Numbered from the stretch's first letter, positions 30,321-40,709 are shown. The stretch is DNA of 64,000 nucleotides from Parvibaculum sp. (GCF_019635935.1 NZ_JAHBYN010000001.1:62001-126000); one strand, 5' to 3'. The notes: generated by a model not told the origin, from the letters alone. Made by a program: numbers and translations.

Positions 30321-31874
30321 TCAAGCCACAGATCCCGCCGCCTTTGTGTCTGCCCTGGCCTTCGCGGCTTTCGGCGTGGACTGCTTGCGGCGCGGTCCCG
30401 TTGCCGCTTTCACTTTTGCCTTCGGCTTGGCATTGATCGTTTCGATGCCGCTTGCCGACGCCTCGGCGAGCATCGCCTCCTTCATTTCGTCGAAGGACTC
30501 CTGGATGCAGGCGGCGTAGAAATCCGGGTCGGGCATCATTTCGCGGCAGGACGTGAACGACACGGTGATCTGGCCGCAATAGCTGAAGACGGGATGGATG
30601 ATGCCCATACCGTCGAGGATCGGCGCAAGACCGTAATGCGTCACCATGCGCGAGCCCGTCATGTAGAGCGGAATCTGCGGGCCGGGCACATTGGTAATAA
30701 CGGTGTTGAAGAACGGCCGGATGCGGTTGGCAATACCGAGATTGGAGTATAGCCGCGCCGCAAGCCCGGACAGCGTCGACGGAATGAACTGCGAATAGTC
30801 CGACAAAGTCTTGGCGCCGATGGCGTTGGTCAGTTCCTTGGAGCTCTTGGTCGCCTGGAACACCGCCCGCAGCCGCTCGGCCGGATCGGCGATATCGGTG
30901 CGGATCGACAGCATCATGCCGCTGACGAGATTGCCGGCTGCCTTCTTCTTGTCGTCAGAGCGAACCGAAATCGGCGCCATGGCGATCAGCGACTCTTTCG
31001 GCAACTCGCCTTTCGCTTCAAGATATTTGCGCATCGCGCCGCCGACAACGGCAACGATCACGTCGTTGACCGTCGCGCCCTCGATGGCGCTCTTCATCGC
31101 CCGAATGTCGCTGAGCGAAAACGAACGTCCGTCAAAGACGCGATGTGGCGAGATGCTGGCGTTGAAGCGTGTGCGCGGCACGGGCCCCGCCGTTTTGAGC
31201 TTGCCCGCCGTGAGGCCGATGCCGACCTTCGCGAGCGCCGGCACCGATGAGGCCACCACGCCCGCCAGTTTGAACGGCTGGCGCAGATTATTGATATAAG
31301 TGCGCGACAGCAGCTCGAGCACATTGGGGTCGCGTTCCGGCACCCAGGGCTTTTCGGGCGGCGCGGGCCGGGCGTCCGGCGCGATGTCGTGAATGGCCGC
31401 AACGATTTCGGCGCCCGACACACCGTCGATCGCAGCGTGATGAATTTTCGACATGATGCCGAAACTTCCCGGCGGCAGCCCCTCCACCTGATCGAGCCCC
31501 TCGATCACGGTGAACTCCCAGAGCGGCCGCGATATATCGAGCGGACGCGCATGAAGCCGCGCCACCTGGATGCAGAGCTGGCGCCAGTTGCCGGGTTTCG
31601 GCAGCGCAATGTGCCGGACGTGGAATTCAATGTCGAAATTCGGATCTTCGATCCAGTAGGGATGGTCGAGGTTCATCGGCACATGGACGACGCGCTGGCG
31701 GAAAGACCGCGCAAGATGCAACCGCGTCTCGTAATTCTCCAGGATTCGCTTGAACCCCAGAACGCCGCCTTCGACGGTCGATTGATCGTAGATCGTCAAT
31801 CCGCCGATATGCATTGGCGCATTCGCCGTCTCGAAATAGAGAAACGACGCATCCATCGGACTAAGCTGGTCCAT
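30321..31874 (-). CDS. Wax ester synthase / diacylglycerol acyltransferase (WS/DGAT)
   Basis: A 517-aa acyltransferase that esterifies fatty alcohols or diacylglycerol with acyl-CoA to store wax esters or TAG. SPMDASFLYFE is the family N-terminus and KIHHAAIDGVSG holds the catalytic HHxxxDG (about 150). The C-terminal part has ITNVPGPQIPLYMTG and HPVFSYCGQITVSFTSCREMMPD. The last 50 residues are an Ala/Lys-rich tail. It is the bacterial bifunctional type of normal length (about 450-500 aa plus tail). Confidence 0.9.
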   Translation of the reverse strand: MDQLSPMDASFLYFETANAPMHIGGLTIYDQSTVEGGVLGFKRILENYETRLHLARSFRQRVVHVPMNLDHPYWIEDPNFDIEFHVRHIALPKPGNWRQLCIQVARLHARPLDISRPLWEFTVIEGLDQVEGLPPGSFGIMSKIHHAAIDGVSGAEIVAAIHDIAPDARPAPPEKPWVPERDPNVLELLSRTYINNLRQPFKLAGVVASSVPALAKVGIGLTAGKLKTAGPVPRTRFNASISPHRVFDGRSFSLSDIRAMKSAIEGATVNDVIVAVVGGAMRKYLEAKGELPKESLIAMAPISVRSDDKKKAAGNLVSGMMLSIRTDIADPAERLRAVFQATKSSKELTNAIGAKTLSDYSQFIPSTLSGLAARLYSNLGIANRIRPFFNTVITNVPGPQIPLYMTGSRMVTHYGLAPILDGMGIIHPVFSYCGQITVSFTSCREMMPDPDFYAACIQESFDEMKEAMLAEASASGIETINAKPKAKVKAATGPRRKQSTPKAAKARADTKAAGSVA

Positions 31875-31994
31875 ATCCCCTCCTCCCGTGAAGCGCGCCG
31901 GTTTTATTCCGGTTGGCCCATGGTGCGGGCTTGCGCTTTGTCCTCATGTCGAATGCGCTGCTTCCTCTCCCCCGAGCGGAAACAGCGAACCGTT

Positions 31995-32795
31995 TCAGGC
32001 CGCCGGATAACCGAGCCGGAACGGCCCTCGCCGTGCGAACGGCCGGAAAGAACTCTCCTTCTGCGCCAGCCGGTCGGCGACGGCCCAAAGCACCGCCGGA
32101 TTGACGCCGAGGCCGCAATGGCTGCCGAGAACTTCGATATTTTCGGCCTGCCGGCCCTCGCGCAGCATGCAGGTGCGCCAGTTGACGACACCGTCCGTCT
32201 TTGTGTAGATCGCGGTCGTCGGCATGTCGAGATCGCTCTGTATACGAACAAGTTCGGATTCGGCGATGTCGTCGATGGCCTCGCCACCGAGTTTTTCATA
32301 GAGCTTGCTGGCATGCGTCGCCCGGACATCTATTGCAAAGGGGCTTCCCAGCGAGACAACCGACCGGATCGCTTCGGGCATTGTCAGCGCGACATCGCGC
32401 GCATAGATGCCGCCAAGGCTCCACCCGATCAGGCTGACCTTGCGGCCGGTCTTCTTGTGCAGGGTCTCGATCTGCTCATAGAGCCGGTGACGCCGCGCCA
32501 TCATGCTGCCGATATTGCGGCCGAGCCCCCAGCCCTGCGTCTCATAGCCGAGCCTGTCGAGATAGGCGCGCAACATCTTGGTGGACCCGTCCGACGCCAG
32601 AAAACCCGGCATCACCAATACAGGGTGCCCGTCGCCGCGAGGTGCCGTCATCAGCAGCGGCACTGAAGCAAGGCCGAGACCCAACTCGAAGAGCGCGCGT
32701 GGTTCAGCGAGCATCAGAAGCCGCGACGGCGGCCGAAGCCTCTTCTCGACGTTTCGTCCGATGCCGGGCGCGCCGGCGTCAGCGATTGCAGCCAT
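31995..32795 (-). CDS. Alpha/beta hydrolase (lipase/esterase-like)
   Basis: A 266-aa hydrolase. VLVMPGFLASDGST is the oxyanion region and SLIGWSLGGIYAR the nucleophile elbow with Ser; the acid and His lie in TAIYTKTDGVVNW and LGSHCGLGVNP. The protein has no signal peptide. It sits next to the WS/DGAT gene and could work on neutral lipids or esters. AAGGGA precedes ATG 32795; the upstream in-frame stretch is dismissed as non-coding. Confidence 0.82.
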   Translation of the reverse strand: MAAIADAGAPGIGRNVEKRLRPPSRLLMLAEPRALFELGLGLASVPLLMTAPRGDGHPVLVMPGFLASDGSTKMLRAYLDRLGYETQGWGLGRNIGSMMARRHRLYEQIETLHKKTGRKVSLIGWSLGGIYARDVALTMPEAIRSVVSLGSPFAIDVRATHASKLYEKLGGEAIDDIAESELVRIQSDLDMPTTAIYTKTDGVVNWRTCMLREGRQAENIEVLGSHCGLGVNPAVLWAVADRLAQKESSFRPFARRGPFRLGYPAA

Positions 32796-32995
32796 TCGGT
32801 AATCCCTTCCGGAAACTGGAACGTTCCGTTCGTTCGAATGCGATGTATCTGGAACTGTCCCGCTCTCGCTCTCAAGAATCCGGCAGGTTTCCCATGCGGA
32901 AAGGCTACGCGCCAATCCGGCGCCATTCAAGCCGGATAGGCGGGATGCGATCCAGACCGAAAACCTTGAGTTTACCGGGGTTTAGTGGCGTGAGC

Positions 32996-33415
32996 TCAGC
33001 GACCGATCTTGAACGTGGCGCTGCCCTTGGCGACAAGTTCGCCAGTCTCGTCCCTCAGTTCGGCCTCCGCGAATGCGATCGACTTGCCGCGATGGCGAAC
33101 CCAACCTTCGCCGGTGAGCGTGCCCTTGTCGGCGCGGCCGACGAAGCTGGTTTTGAGTTCGAGGGTGACCTGGGGTGTGCCGGGCTGTTCGTGCGTGAGG
33201 CGCACGGCATGGCCGCAAAGCCCATCGAGCATCGCCGACAGGAAGCCGCCGAAAATACGCCCGCCGCGGTTGACGAAGCCATCGCCGGCGACGAAGGACG
33301 CGCGGATATAGCCACGCTCCCGATCCGTCTCCAGAACCTTCTTGCCCAAAGTGACGGCCGCCGGCGATTCCCAATCGTCATCCAGCGGCGGCATGTCTGT
33401 CTTGCTGTGGCTCAA
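32996..33415 (-). CDS. PaaI-type hotdog thioesterase
   Basis: A 139-aa hotdog-fold protein. VNRGGRIFGGFLSAMLDGLCGHAV has the N(R/H)xxxxxGG(x)LxxxxD pattern of the PaaI/HGG family, and GKSIAFAEAELRDETGELVAKGSATF the typical end. It hydrolyses acyl-CoA thioesters, which fits the nearby lipid genes. Substrate not decided. Confidence 0.8.
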   Translation of the reverse strand: MSHSKTDMPPLDDDWESPAAVTLGKKVLETDRERGYIRASFVAGDGFVNRGGRIFGGFLSAMLDGLCGHAVRLTHEQPGTPQVTLELKTSFVGRADKGTLTGEGWVRHRGKSIAFAEAELRDETGELVAKGSATFKIGR

Positions 33416-33455
33416 ACTTGTCTACTCCCGGCGTTGCGCGCCGGGGCATACTGCC

Positions 33456-33851
33456 TCAGGAAGTCGACCCTGCAAATGGCGGCGAGAAGGTCCGCTTGAA
33501 ATCCTCCTTGCACGCGACATGCGCTTCCGACAGCAGGGCATGACCTTTTGCGGAACATGCCTTGTCGGCGCGGTACTCGGCGACGCCCTTGTTGGTGCAG
33601 GCCCGGAGATCGGGCTCCCAAAGGAAGATGCAGACCATCGGAATGAAGCGCTCCTGGCACTCCAGCTCGGTGATGAGGCGCTTTTCTTCAGCTGTGCGGC
33701 GGCCCCACCAGGCAGCGGTGTTCTGGGCGCGGCTGTCATCTGAGTCGATGCAGTCCGGCACCGGTTGAGCTTGCGCAGGCTCAGGCGTGACGAAAAGCGT
33801 GAATGTCACGGCAATGCCAAGCGCCAGGCAAATCTGTACGAGATACTTCAC
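33456..33851 (-). CDS. Exported cysteine-rich protein of unknown function
   Basis: A 131-aa protein with a signal peptide (KYLVQICLALGIAVTFTLF to AQAQ). Five Cys follow in the mature region (DCIDSDD, LECQERF, MVCIFLW, RACTNKG, KACSAKG, VACKED), suggesting several disulphides in the periplasm. GTG 33851 with GGAGG seven bases before it is preferred over ATG/TTG further up. Not recognised. Confidence 0.65.
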   Translation of the reverse strand: MKYLVQICLALGIAVTFTLFVTPEPAQAQPVPDCIDSDDSRAQNTAAWWGRRTAEEKRLITELECQERFIPMVCIFLWEPDLRACTNKGVAEYRADKACSAKGHALLSEAHVACKEDFKRTFSPPFAGSTS

Positions 33852-33942
33852 AGCGGTTCCTCCCACGGTACCCCCCCAACTAGTAAGCTGCGTTTACTAG
33901 CTTGGCAGATTTGGCGGCTTCCGCAAGTTGATTTCCAGTAAT

Positions 33943-33974
33943 GAAACCGGCCTCCGCTTCAGAAGGCCGGTTTC
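33943..33974 (-). terminator. Intrinsic terminator-like hairpin after the GST gene
   Basis: GAAACCGGCCT (33943-33953) and AGGCCGGTTTC (33964-33974) pair across a 10-base loop, 16 bases past the GST stop on the minus strand; T residues are within the stem end. Confidence 0.6.
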
Positions 33975-33990
33975 GCTGCAAAACGGACCG

Positions 33991-34608
33991 TCAGGCGCTG
34001 GCAACAGCGGAAGGCCGGGCCTTCATACGCTCGAACCAGGCGGTCACATTCTTGAACTCGGGGTTGATCGGCTGGCCGACAACGGCGCCGAAATCGAGAA
34101 ACCCGAACAGCAGGATGTCCGCCATCGTCAACCGCTTGCCGGCCAGGAATTCGCGGCCCGCCATCAGCTTGTCGAGCCAGGCGAGCTTGTCCTGCGCGAT
34201 GGCCTTCAGGCCGTCGGCCGCTTCAGGGAGGCAGCGCATGCGGTTCTGGAAAAGCGGCAGGCCTTCCGAAAAACGAAAGCCGTTGGCCATCGGCTCGCAG
34301 ATATTGAGGTCGACGCGGCGCGTCCACATCCGCGTTTCGGCGCGTTCCTCCGGCGTCGTGCCGATCAGCGAACCGCCCGGAAATTTTTCGTCGAGATATT
34401 CGCAGATCGCGGTGATTTCGGCGAGCACGGTACCGTCGTCAAGCTCCAGCGCAGGCGACTGGCCGGACGGGTTCTTCGCCAGATAAGGCTCTTTACGGTT
34501 CTCGCCGGCCATCAAATCGACTTCGACGAAAGGCAGCTCAATGCCTTTCTCCTGCATGAACATTTTGACGACGCGCGGGTTTGGCCCGATCGAATTGTAG
34601 AATTTCAT
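33991..34608 (-). CDS. Glutathione S-transferase family protein
   Basis: A 205-aa GST. The thioredoxin-like N-terminal domain has FYNSIGPNPRVVKMFMQEKG, NPSGQSPALELDDGT with the cis-Pro loop, and AEITAICEYLDEKF. The all-helical C-terminal domain ends with LTMADILLFGFLDF, the N-capping box. The catalytic residue is likely the Ser/Tyr near the N-terminus. ATG 34608 is chosen over a 60-residue longer frame because the family starts MKFYNS. Confidence 0.87.
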   Translation of the reverse strand: MKFYNSIGPNPRVVKMFMQEKGIELPFVEVDLMAGENRKEPYLAKNPSGQSPALELDDGTVLAEITAICEYLDEKFPGGSLIGTTPEERAETRMWTRRVDLNICEPMANGFRFSEGLPLFQNRMRCLPEAADGLKAIAQDKLAWLDKLMAGREFLAGKRLTMADILLFGFLDFGAVVGQPINPEFKNVTAWFERMKARPSAVASA

Positions 34609-34776
34609 GGATGGCTCCCTGTGGTTCCGGTCTCTTGAATGCCGGTATGGTTCCATGATTAGCCGAATGATGCAGACCGCGCCACCGTTCAGGCTTTTCG
34701 ACTTGGCGCGTGGGCGCGGGGTGATTATGTAGGTCGTCCGGCGCGCTTTCCGCGCGTTGGATGCGGGAGGCCAATC

Positions 34777-36051
34777 ATGAGCGCGCAAAGCGCCGAACCG
34801 ACAGGCCCGGGACCGGGCCTTTTTTATGGCTGGTATGTCGTCATTGCCGTTCTGGTCATCATGACCACGACGGCGGGCCTCGGCTTTTACAATCTGTCCG
34901 TCTATCTCAAGGCCTTCGTGCTGCAGGGCGGATTTTCGGTTTCCGCAACGTCAGCGGCTACCGCGTGCTTTTTCGTCGCGTCGGGCCTCGCCGGCCTCGG
35001 CGTTGCCGCATTGATCGAACGCCACGATCCGCGCTGGGTCATCACCGGCGGCGCGCTGATCGCTGCGCTTGCCATTCTGGGCGCCGGCTATGTCACTGAG
35101 CTTTGGCAGCTATATGCCTTCTACGTTCTGTTCGGCATCGGTTACGCCGGCGCGGCGCTGATCCCCGGCACGACGCTTGTCGCGCGCTGGTTTGCGCGCC
35201 AGCGCTCGGTGGCTCTGTCCTATGCGTCCACCGGCCTGTCGCTCGGAGGCATCGTCTTGACGCCCGTATCGGCTCTGTTGATCGAACGTCTGGGGCTCGG
35301 CGGTGCGGCGCCCTGGCTGGCGCTGATATTTATTCTCGGTGTCGTGCCCGTCGCATGGCTGCTGATCCGTCCCTCGCCACAATCGATCGGGCTCGGCCCG
35401 GACGGCGATCCGATCGCGCGCGATGCAAGCGGCGCGCCTTTGCCGGCCGACGGCATCCCGTTCGAGCAAGCTGTGCGCAGCCGGTTCTTCATTCTGATGA
35501 CGACCGCGTATGTCTTCGCGATGATGGCGCAGGTCGGCGTTATCGCGCATCAGTACAGCCTGATCTTCTTTCGCACCGACAATAGTGGCACCGCGCGGCT
35601 TGCCGTCGCCACCATGGCGGCCGCAAGCATTATTGGCCGGCTGATCGGCGGACAGGCGCTGCGATGGATCCCGTCGCGCGGATTCGTTCTGGGGCTCACC
35701 ATCGCGCAAGGAGCCGCCCTCGCCTTCTACGCCTTTGCCGAGACGACGCCGGCCCTGCTTGCAACGACGATTATCTTTGGGCTGACGGTCGGCAATCTGT
35801 TGATGATGCAGCCGCTGATGGTTGCGGAAGCCTTCGGCCTCAAGGCTTATGGCCGCATCTATTCTCTGACACAACTCTGCATGACAGCCGGTGTTGCGAC
35901 GGGTCCGGCCGCCATCGGTTTCCTCTATCAGGGTCTCGGCGGATATGAGGTTGCGTTCCTTGCAATGGCGCTCGCATCGTTCCTCGCCTTTCTTCTGATC
36001 CTTGCCGCCGGTCCGGTTAGGGCGCTCATTGAAGGAAAAGCTCATGCGTGA
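34777..36051 (+). CDS. MFS transporter, OFA/MCT-like (first of two paralogues)
   Basis: A 424-aa permease with 12 hydrophobic segments. The N-terminus ([15 protein letters not shown]) and the block [15 protein letters not shown] segment followed by [31 protein letters not shown] are typical for oxalate/formate antiporter and monocarboxylate porter-like proteins. Substrate unknown. It is about half identical by eye to the protein at 36698. GGGAGG precedes the ATG. It overlaps the gamma-carbonic anhydrase gene by eight bases. Confidence 0.85.
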   Translation: MSAQSAEPTGPGPGLFYGWYVVIAVLVIMTTTAGLGFYNLSVYLKAFVLQGGFSVSATSAATACFFVASGLAGLGVAALIERHDPRWVITGGALIAALAILGAGYVTELWQLYAFYVLFGIGYAGAALIPGTTLVARWFARQRSVALSYASTGLSLGGIVLTPVSALLIERLGLGGAAPWLALIFILGVVPVAWLLIRPSPQSIGLGPDGDPIARDASGAPLPADGIPFEQAVRSRFFILMTTAYVFAMMAQVGVIAHQYSLIFFRTDNSGTARLAVATMAAASIIGRLIGGQALRWIPSRGFVLGLTIAQGAALAFYAFAETTPALLATTIIFGLTVGNLLMMQPLMVAEAFGLKAYGRIYSLTQLCMTAGVATGPAAIGFLYQGLGGYEVAFLAMALASFLAFLLILAAGPVRALIEGKAHA

Positions 36052-36613
36052 ATTCGGTCCCGGTGTCGTTCTCGACAATCCGGCCTTCATCCACGAAACG
36101 GCGCTCATCTACGGCAAGGTCTTTGTCGGTGACGGCGCCTCGCTCTGGCCCTATGTCGTCATTCGCAGCGAGATGCATGAGGTACGGATCGGACGGCGAA
36201 GCAACATCCAGGATTTCGTGATGATCCATGTAGGCAACGAAACGCCGACGATCATTGGCGACAACTGTTCGATCACGCATCACTGCACGATCCACGGCGC
36301 CGAGATTGGCGACAATTGCCTGATCGGCATCAACGCCACGATCATGGACGGCGCGAAGATCGGTCGGAACTCCATCGTCGCGGGCCATTCGATCGTCACG
36401 GAGGGCGCCGTCATTCCCGAAAACTCGATCGTTGCCGGGTCTCCCGCAAAGGTCATCAAGACCCGCGACAACGGCGCCGCAAATACAATGAATGCCCGCT
36501 TCTACTACGAAAACGCGCTGGCCTATGCGCGCGGCGACCATCGCGTCACCGAACGCGAGTCCTTCAGGAATGCCATGGCCGAAGAAATGCGCGCCTTGTC
36601 CGCCGCAAAATGA
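36044..36613 (+). CDS. Gamma-carbonic anhydrase-like hexapeptide protein
   Basis: A 189-aa left-handed beta-helix protein of the gamma-CA/PaaY/YrdA type. Hexapeptide repeats run through [56 protein letters not shown]. The three His in IHVG, THH and TIHG match the metal ligands. ATG 36044 overlaps the MFS stop. Translational coupling with a transporter on each side suggests a shared pathway, perhaps of a CoA or carboxylic acid substrate, but that is inference. Confidence 0.85.
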   Translation: MREFGPGVVLDNPAFIHETALIYGKVFVGDGASLWPYVVIRSEMHEVRIGRRSNIQDFVMIHVGNETPTIIGDNCSITHHCTIHGAEIGDNCLIGINATIMDGAKIGRNSIVAGHSIVTEGAVIPENSIVAGSPAKVIKTRDNGAANTMNARFYYENALAYARGDHRVTERESFRNAMAEEMRALSAAK

Positions 36614-36697
36614 GATTCCGCTTGGGCGAACTGACCGGAACCTCTATTTAGGTCAGACCAAGTCATTCGCCTATCGGCCTTGCCGGAGTTCGACATT

Positions 36698-37990
36698 ATG
36701 AGTGCTGGCCCCGCGCCAGATGAGCCGCGCACGCCCCGGCGTGCGGGACTGTTTTACGGCTGGTACATCGTCGGCGCGGTCTTCATCGTGCACACGGTGT
36801 CCTGTGGGCTGATCTTCTACAACCTGTCGATCTTCCTGGAAGCTTTCGTCACGGGCGGCGGCTTCTCGGTGTCCGCTGCGTCGAACGCCACCGCGATCTT
36901 CTTTATCTCTTCGGGCATAGCGGGTCTCGGCGTTGGCTGGTTGCTCGACCGCTACGATCCGCGCTGGGTGATCACCAGTGGCGCAGTCCTTTCGGCTCTG
37001 GTCCTGGCGGGCGCCGGTCATGTTACGGAACTCTGGCAGCTCTACGGTTTCTATATTCTGTTCGGCATCGGCAACGCGGCCGTCGCCGTCATCCCCGGCA
37101 TGACGATTGTCGCGCGCTGGTTCACGCGGCAGCGCTCGAAGGCGATTGCCTATGCCTCGACCGGCCTGTCGATGGGCGGCATCGTCTTCACGCCGATCTC
37201 GGCGAGCCTGGTCGGCACGCTCGGTCTCGGCGAGGCTGCTTACTGGCTGGCGCTGATGATGGTGCTCGGTGTCATACCGGTGACGCTGGCGGTGTTGCGG
37301 CGCAGCCCCGAAGCAATCGGCCTTTCGCCGGACGGCGATCCGCCCCGCCGCGCGGCCGATGGCAGTCTTCTGCCACCGGACGGCATCGGATTTGCCGAAG
37401 CGCTTCGCAGCCGCTTTTTCATTTTGTGCACGGCCGCCTTCGTCTTCGCTATGATGGCGCAGGTTGGAAGCCTTGCGCATCAGTTCCGTCTTGTGCTGAC
37501 GCGAACAGGCGATACGTCGACCGCGGCGCTCGCCGTTTCGATCATGGCGGCTGCGAGCATCGCCGGACGCTTGATCGGCGGCTGGCTGTTGTCGCGGATT
37601 TCGTCGCGCACCTATCTCTTCGGCATCTTTGTACTGCAAGGCCTGTCATTTGCGGCATTTGCCTTTGCCAATTCAGTGGCGGCGCTGCTGATTGCCTCGG
37701 TCATGTTCGGCGCGACGGTCGGCAACATGCAGATGATGCAGCCGCTGATCATGGCCGAAGCTTTCGGACTGAAGGCCTATGCGCGTATTCTCTCCGTCTC
37801 GCAGATGGTTACGACCTGCGCCAACGCGGCGGGTCCGGCGCTGCTTGGATTTCTCTATGTCGCGGCGGGCGGCTACGAGACCGCCTATCTTGCGATCACA
37901 TTGTCGCCGATGCTCGGTTTTGCCTGCCTTTTGGCCGCAGGACCGGTGCGGGCTTTGATCGAGGCTGAGAAGAAGGCTGTATTATCTTGA
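36698..37990 (+). CDS. MFS transporter, OFA/MCT-like (second paralogue)
   Basis: A 430-aa 12-helix permease. GLFYGWYIVGAVFIVHT, YDPRWVITSGAV, LWQLYGFYILFGIGNAAVAVIPGMTIVARWF and [18 protein letters not shown] align with the first paralogue at 34777, so the pair arose by tandem duplication with the gamma-CA gene in between. ATG 36698 has GGAG nine bases upstream; a TTG at 36680 is an alternative. Confidence 0.85.
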   Translation: MSAGPAPDEPRTPRRAGLFYGWYIVGAVFIVHTVSCGLIFYNLSIFLEAFVTGGGFSVSAASNATAIFFISSGIAGLGVGWLLDRYDPRWVITSGAVLSALVLAGAGHVTELWQLYGFYILFGIGNAAVAVIPGMTIVARWFTRQRSKAIAYASTGLSMGGIVFTPISASLVGTLGLGEAAYWLALMMVLGVIPVTLAVLRRSPEAIGLSPDGDPPRRAADGSLLPPDGIGFAEALRSRFFILCTAAFVFAMMAQVGSLAHQFRLVLTRTGDTSTAALAVSIMAAASIAGRLIGGWLLSRISSRTYLFGIFVLQGLSFAAFAFANSVAALLIASVMFGATVGNMQMMQPLIMAEAFGLKAYARILSVSQMVTTCANAAGPALLGFLYVAAGGYETAYLAITLSPMLGFACLLAAGPVRALIEAEKKAVLS

Positions 37991-38060
37991 AAGCATTGAT
38001 GGATTCGCACTAGACCTCCAGTTAGGCTGATGTGCGACCCCCTTCTGTCACGGAACTGTC

Positions 38061-39104
38061 ATGAAACTGCCATCGAACTTTTACAAACCGCTCGCCATCG
38101 GCGCGCCGGCCCCCTATCGCGGGCTGCCGGTGGCACTCGAGCGGATGATACATTTCTTTCCGGGGCACAACGAAAAGCTCCGTGCACGGATCGGTGAGAT
38201 CATCCCGCAGGTCGACGTGCTGCTCGGCAATCTGGAAGACGCCATTCCGGCGGACGCCAAGGAGGCGGCGCGCAAGGGCGTGATCGAGGTCGGCAAGGCC
38301 CATGAATTCGGATCGACGGGTTTCTGGACCCGCATCAATCCGCTGAACAGCCCCTGGGTGCTCGACGACATCACCGAGCTTGTCGGAGAGATCGGCGACA
38401 AGCTCGACGTCATCATGCTGCCCAAGGTCGAAGGCGCCTGGGACATCCACTATCTCGACCAGCTGCTGGCTCAGCTTGAGGCGAAGCACGGGCTAAAGAA
38501 GCCACTTCTCATCCATGCGATCCTCGAAACCGCCCAAGGCGTTAAAAACGTTGAGGAAATTGCCTGCGCCAGCCCGCGCATGCATGGCATGAGCCTCGGC
38601 CCGGCCGACCTCGCCGCCTCGCGCCGCATGAAGACGACGCGCGTCGGCGGCGGACATCCCTTCTATCGGGTGCTGGAAGACCCGAAGGACGATGGAAGCC
38701 CGCGCGTGGCCGCGCAGCAGGACCTCTGGCACTACACATTCGCCAAGATGGTCGACGCCTGTGTCGCCAATGACATTCGGCCCTTCTACGGCCCCTTTGG
38801 CGACATCCAGGACGCGGATGCCTGTGAGCAGCAGTTCCGCAATGCATTCCTGATGGGTTGCGTCGGCGCCTGGTCGCTGCATCCGGGCCAGATCGCCATC
38901 GCAAAGCGCGTGTTCAGCCCCGACCCGGCCGAAGTGCTCTTTGCCAAGCGCATCCTCGAATCGATGCCGGACGGCACCGGCGTTGCGATGATCGACGGCA
39001 AGATGCAGGACGACGCGACCTGGAAACAGGCCAAGGTCATCGTCGATCTGGCCAGGAAAGTCGCGGCCAAAGACCCCGACCTCGCCAAGGCCTACGAACT
39101 CTGA
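38061..39104 (+). CDS. HpcH/HpaI (CitE-like) CoA ester lyase, malyl-CoA lyase-like
   Basis: A 347-aa TIM-barrel lyase. [29 protein letters not shown] (acidic metal ligand), [10 protein letters not shown] and [10 protein letters not shown] belong to the CitE/Mcl group; [15 protein letters not shown] and [13 protein letters not shown] hold further ligands. [22 protein letters not shown] is close to the L-malyl-CoA / beta-methylmalyl-CoA lyase C-terminus. It may split a malyl-CoA-type ester to acetyl- or propionyl-CoA and glyoxylate. Confidence 0.85.
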   Translation: MKLPSNFYKPLAIGAPAPYRGLPVALERMIHFFPGHNEKLRARIGEIIPQVDVLLGNLEDAIPADAKEAARKGVIEVGKAHEFGSTGFWTRINPLNSPWVLDDITELVGEIGDKLDVIMLPKVEGAWDIHYLDQLLAQLEAKHGLKKPLLIHAILETAQGVKNVEEIACASPRMHGMSLGPADLAASRRMKTTRVGGGHPFYRVLEDPKDDGSPRVAAQQDLWHYTFAKMVDACVANDIRPFYGPFGDIQDADACEQQFRNAFLMGCVGAWSLHPGQIAIAKRVFSPDPAEVLFAKRILESMPDGTGVAMIDGKMQDDATWKQAKVIVDLARKVAAKDPDLAKAYEL

Positions 39105-39110
39105 GCGGCG

Positions 39111-40214
39111 TCAGGACAGCGTCGCAAGCGCTTCCGGCTTGAACGGCAGCAACTGATCGAAGGCGCCCTGATGGACCTTGTGGGTCCATGCGGGATCGAC
39201 CAGCAGCGCCCGGCCGACGGCCACGAGGTCGAATTCGCCACGCTCCAGCCTGTCGAGCAGGTCGTCGATGCCGGTGGCCTCGGACGCCTCGCCCATGAAG
39301 GAGCCGATGAATTCGCCGGACAGGCTGACGCTGCCGACCGTGATCGAGGGCTTGCCGGTGAGCTTCTTGGTCCAGCCGGCGAGGTTGAGATCGGAACCCT
39401 CGAATTCCGGCTCCCAGAAGCGGCGCTGCGAGCAGTGGAAAGAGTCGACGCCCGCGTCGGACAGCGGCTTCAGGAAGGCCGCCAGCTCGTCCGGCGTCTG
39501 CGCGAGCTTCGCCGTGTAGTCCTGCTGCTTCCACTGCGAAAAACGCAGGATCAGGGGGAAGTCCTTGCCCACCTCGCGGCGGATCGCCTCGATGATGTCG
39601 ACCGCGAAGCGGGTGCGGCCGACCATGTCGCCGCCATATTCGTCTTCGCGCTGGTTTGTCCCCTCCCAGAAGAACTGGTCGATGATATAGCCATGCGCGC
39701 CGTGAACCTCGACACCGTCGAAGCCGAGCGCGCGGGCATCCGCAGCGGCACGGGCAAAGGCATCGATCGTGGCCTTGATCTCGGCTTTCGTCATCGGCTC
39801 GGAGAGCGCCTTGCCGGGCTTCGCGAGACCTGAGGGGCCGTGGCTCGGCAGGTCGGTGTTGGTGGCCTTGGCCGGATTGCGCATCATGCCCACATGCCAG
39901 AGCTGCGGCATGATCTTGCCGCCGGCGTCATGGACCTCCTCGACGACACGCTTCCAGCCCTTGAGCGCCGCTTCGCCCCAGAACTGCGGTACGTTGGGAT
40001 CGCCCGTCGCGACCGGAGTGTTGACCGTCGTGCCCTCGGTGACGATAAGACCGCACTCGGCCTCGGCGCGGCGGCGGTAATAGGCGGCGACCTCCGGCCC
40101 GGGAATGCCGCCAGGCGACTTGGAACGGGTCATGGGAGCCATGACGACCCGGTTGGGCAAGGTCAACCCGTTCAGCGTGAAAGGCTCGAATAGCGGCGCG
40201 ACGGAACGGCTCAT
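39111..40214 (-). CDS. NADH:flavin oxidoreductase (old yellow enzyme family)
   Basis: A 367-aa FMN enzyme. LPNRVVMAPMTRSK is the N-terminal signature, VEVHGAHGYIIDQFFWEGTNQREDEYGG the central one, and LVAVGRALLVDPAW the FMN phosphate loop. It reduces activated C=C bonds with NAD(P)H. ATG 40214 with AGGAG is chosen. It converges with the lyase gene at 38061-39104. Confidence 0.92.
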   Translation of the reverse strand: MSRSVAPLFEPFTLNGLTLPNRVVMAPMTRSKSPGGIPGPEVAAYYRRRAEAECGLIVTEGTTVNTPVATGDPNVPQFWGEAALKGWKRVVEEVHDAGGKIMPQLWHVGMMRNPAKATNTDLPSHGPSGLAKPGKALSEPMTKAEIKATIDAFARAAADARALGFDGVEVHGAHGYIIDQFFWEGTNQREDEYGGDMVGRTRFAVDIIEAIRREVGKDFPLILRFSQWKQQDYTAKLAQTPDELAAFLKPLSDAGVDSFHCSQRRFWEPEFEGSDLNLAGWTKKLTGKPSITVGSVSLSGEFIGSFMGEASEATGIDDLLDRLERGEFDLVAVGRALLVDPAWTHKVHQGAFDQLLPFKPEALATLS

Positions 40215-40376
40215 GGAGGTCTCCTGAAAGCGGTGAATGTCGATGCCCGCCATATTGGGAATTTACCGGCGAATGGCAATGCCGGTCGTGAAATCAGGAC
40301 ATTCCGGCCGCAGGGTTTTCGCGCCGCCGTTTCACCTGTTAGAATTGTGCAATGTACCGGGGAGTGCGACGACGTG

Positions 40377-40709
40377 ATGGAAGTTAACCGGCAGGCCAAA
40401 TTTCGCATCGGCCAGATTGTACGCCACAGGTTCTACCCCTTTCGCGGCGTGATTTTCGACGTCGATCCGACCTTCAACAACACGGAAGAGTGGTGGTTGT
40501 CGATCCCCGAGGAAGTGCGTCCGCGCAAGGACCAGCCCTACTATCACCTGCTGGCCGAGAATGCGGAGACCGAATACGTCGCCTATGTCTCGGAGCAGAA
40601 CCTGCTGCCCGACGAATCCGGCGAGCCGGTGCGTCATCCCCAGGTCCATGAGCTGTTCGGGACGCTTCAGGGCGGCGTCTACGCGATCCGCGCAAAATCC
40701 GCGCATTAG
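40377..40709 (+). CDS. hspQ: Heat shock protein HspQ
   Basis: A 110-aa YccV-like protein. FRIGQIVRHRFYPFRGVIFDVDP and EEWWLSIPEEVRPRKDQPYYHLLAENAET match the HspQ / hemimethylated-DNA-binding family. In E. coli and Salmonella it is a Lon specificity factor. ATG 40377 has GGGGAG upstream; GTG 40374 is next to it. The acyltransferase gene follows. Confidence 0.9.
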   Translation: MEVNRQAKFRIGQIVRHRFYPFRGVIFDVDPTFNNTEEWWLSIPEEVRPRKDQPYYHLLAENAETEYVAYVSEQNLLPDESGEPVRHPQVHELFGTLQGGVYAIRAKSAH

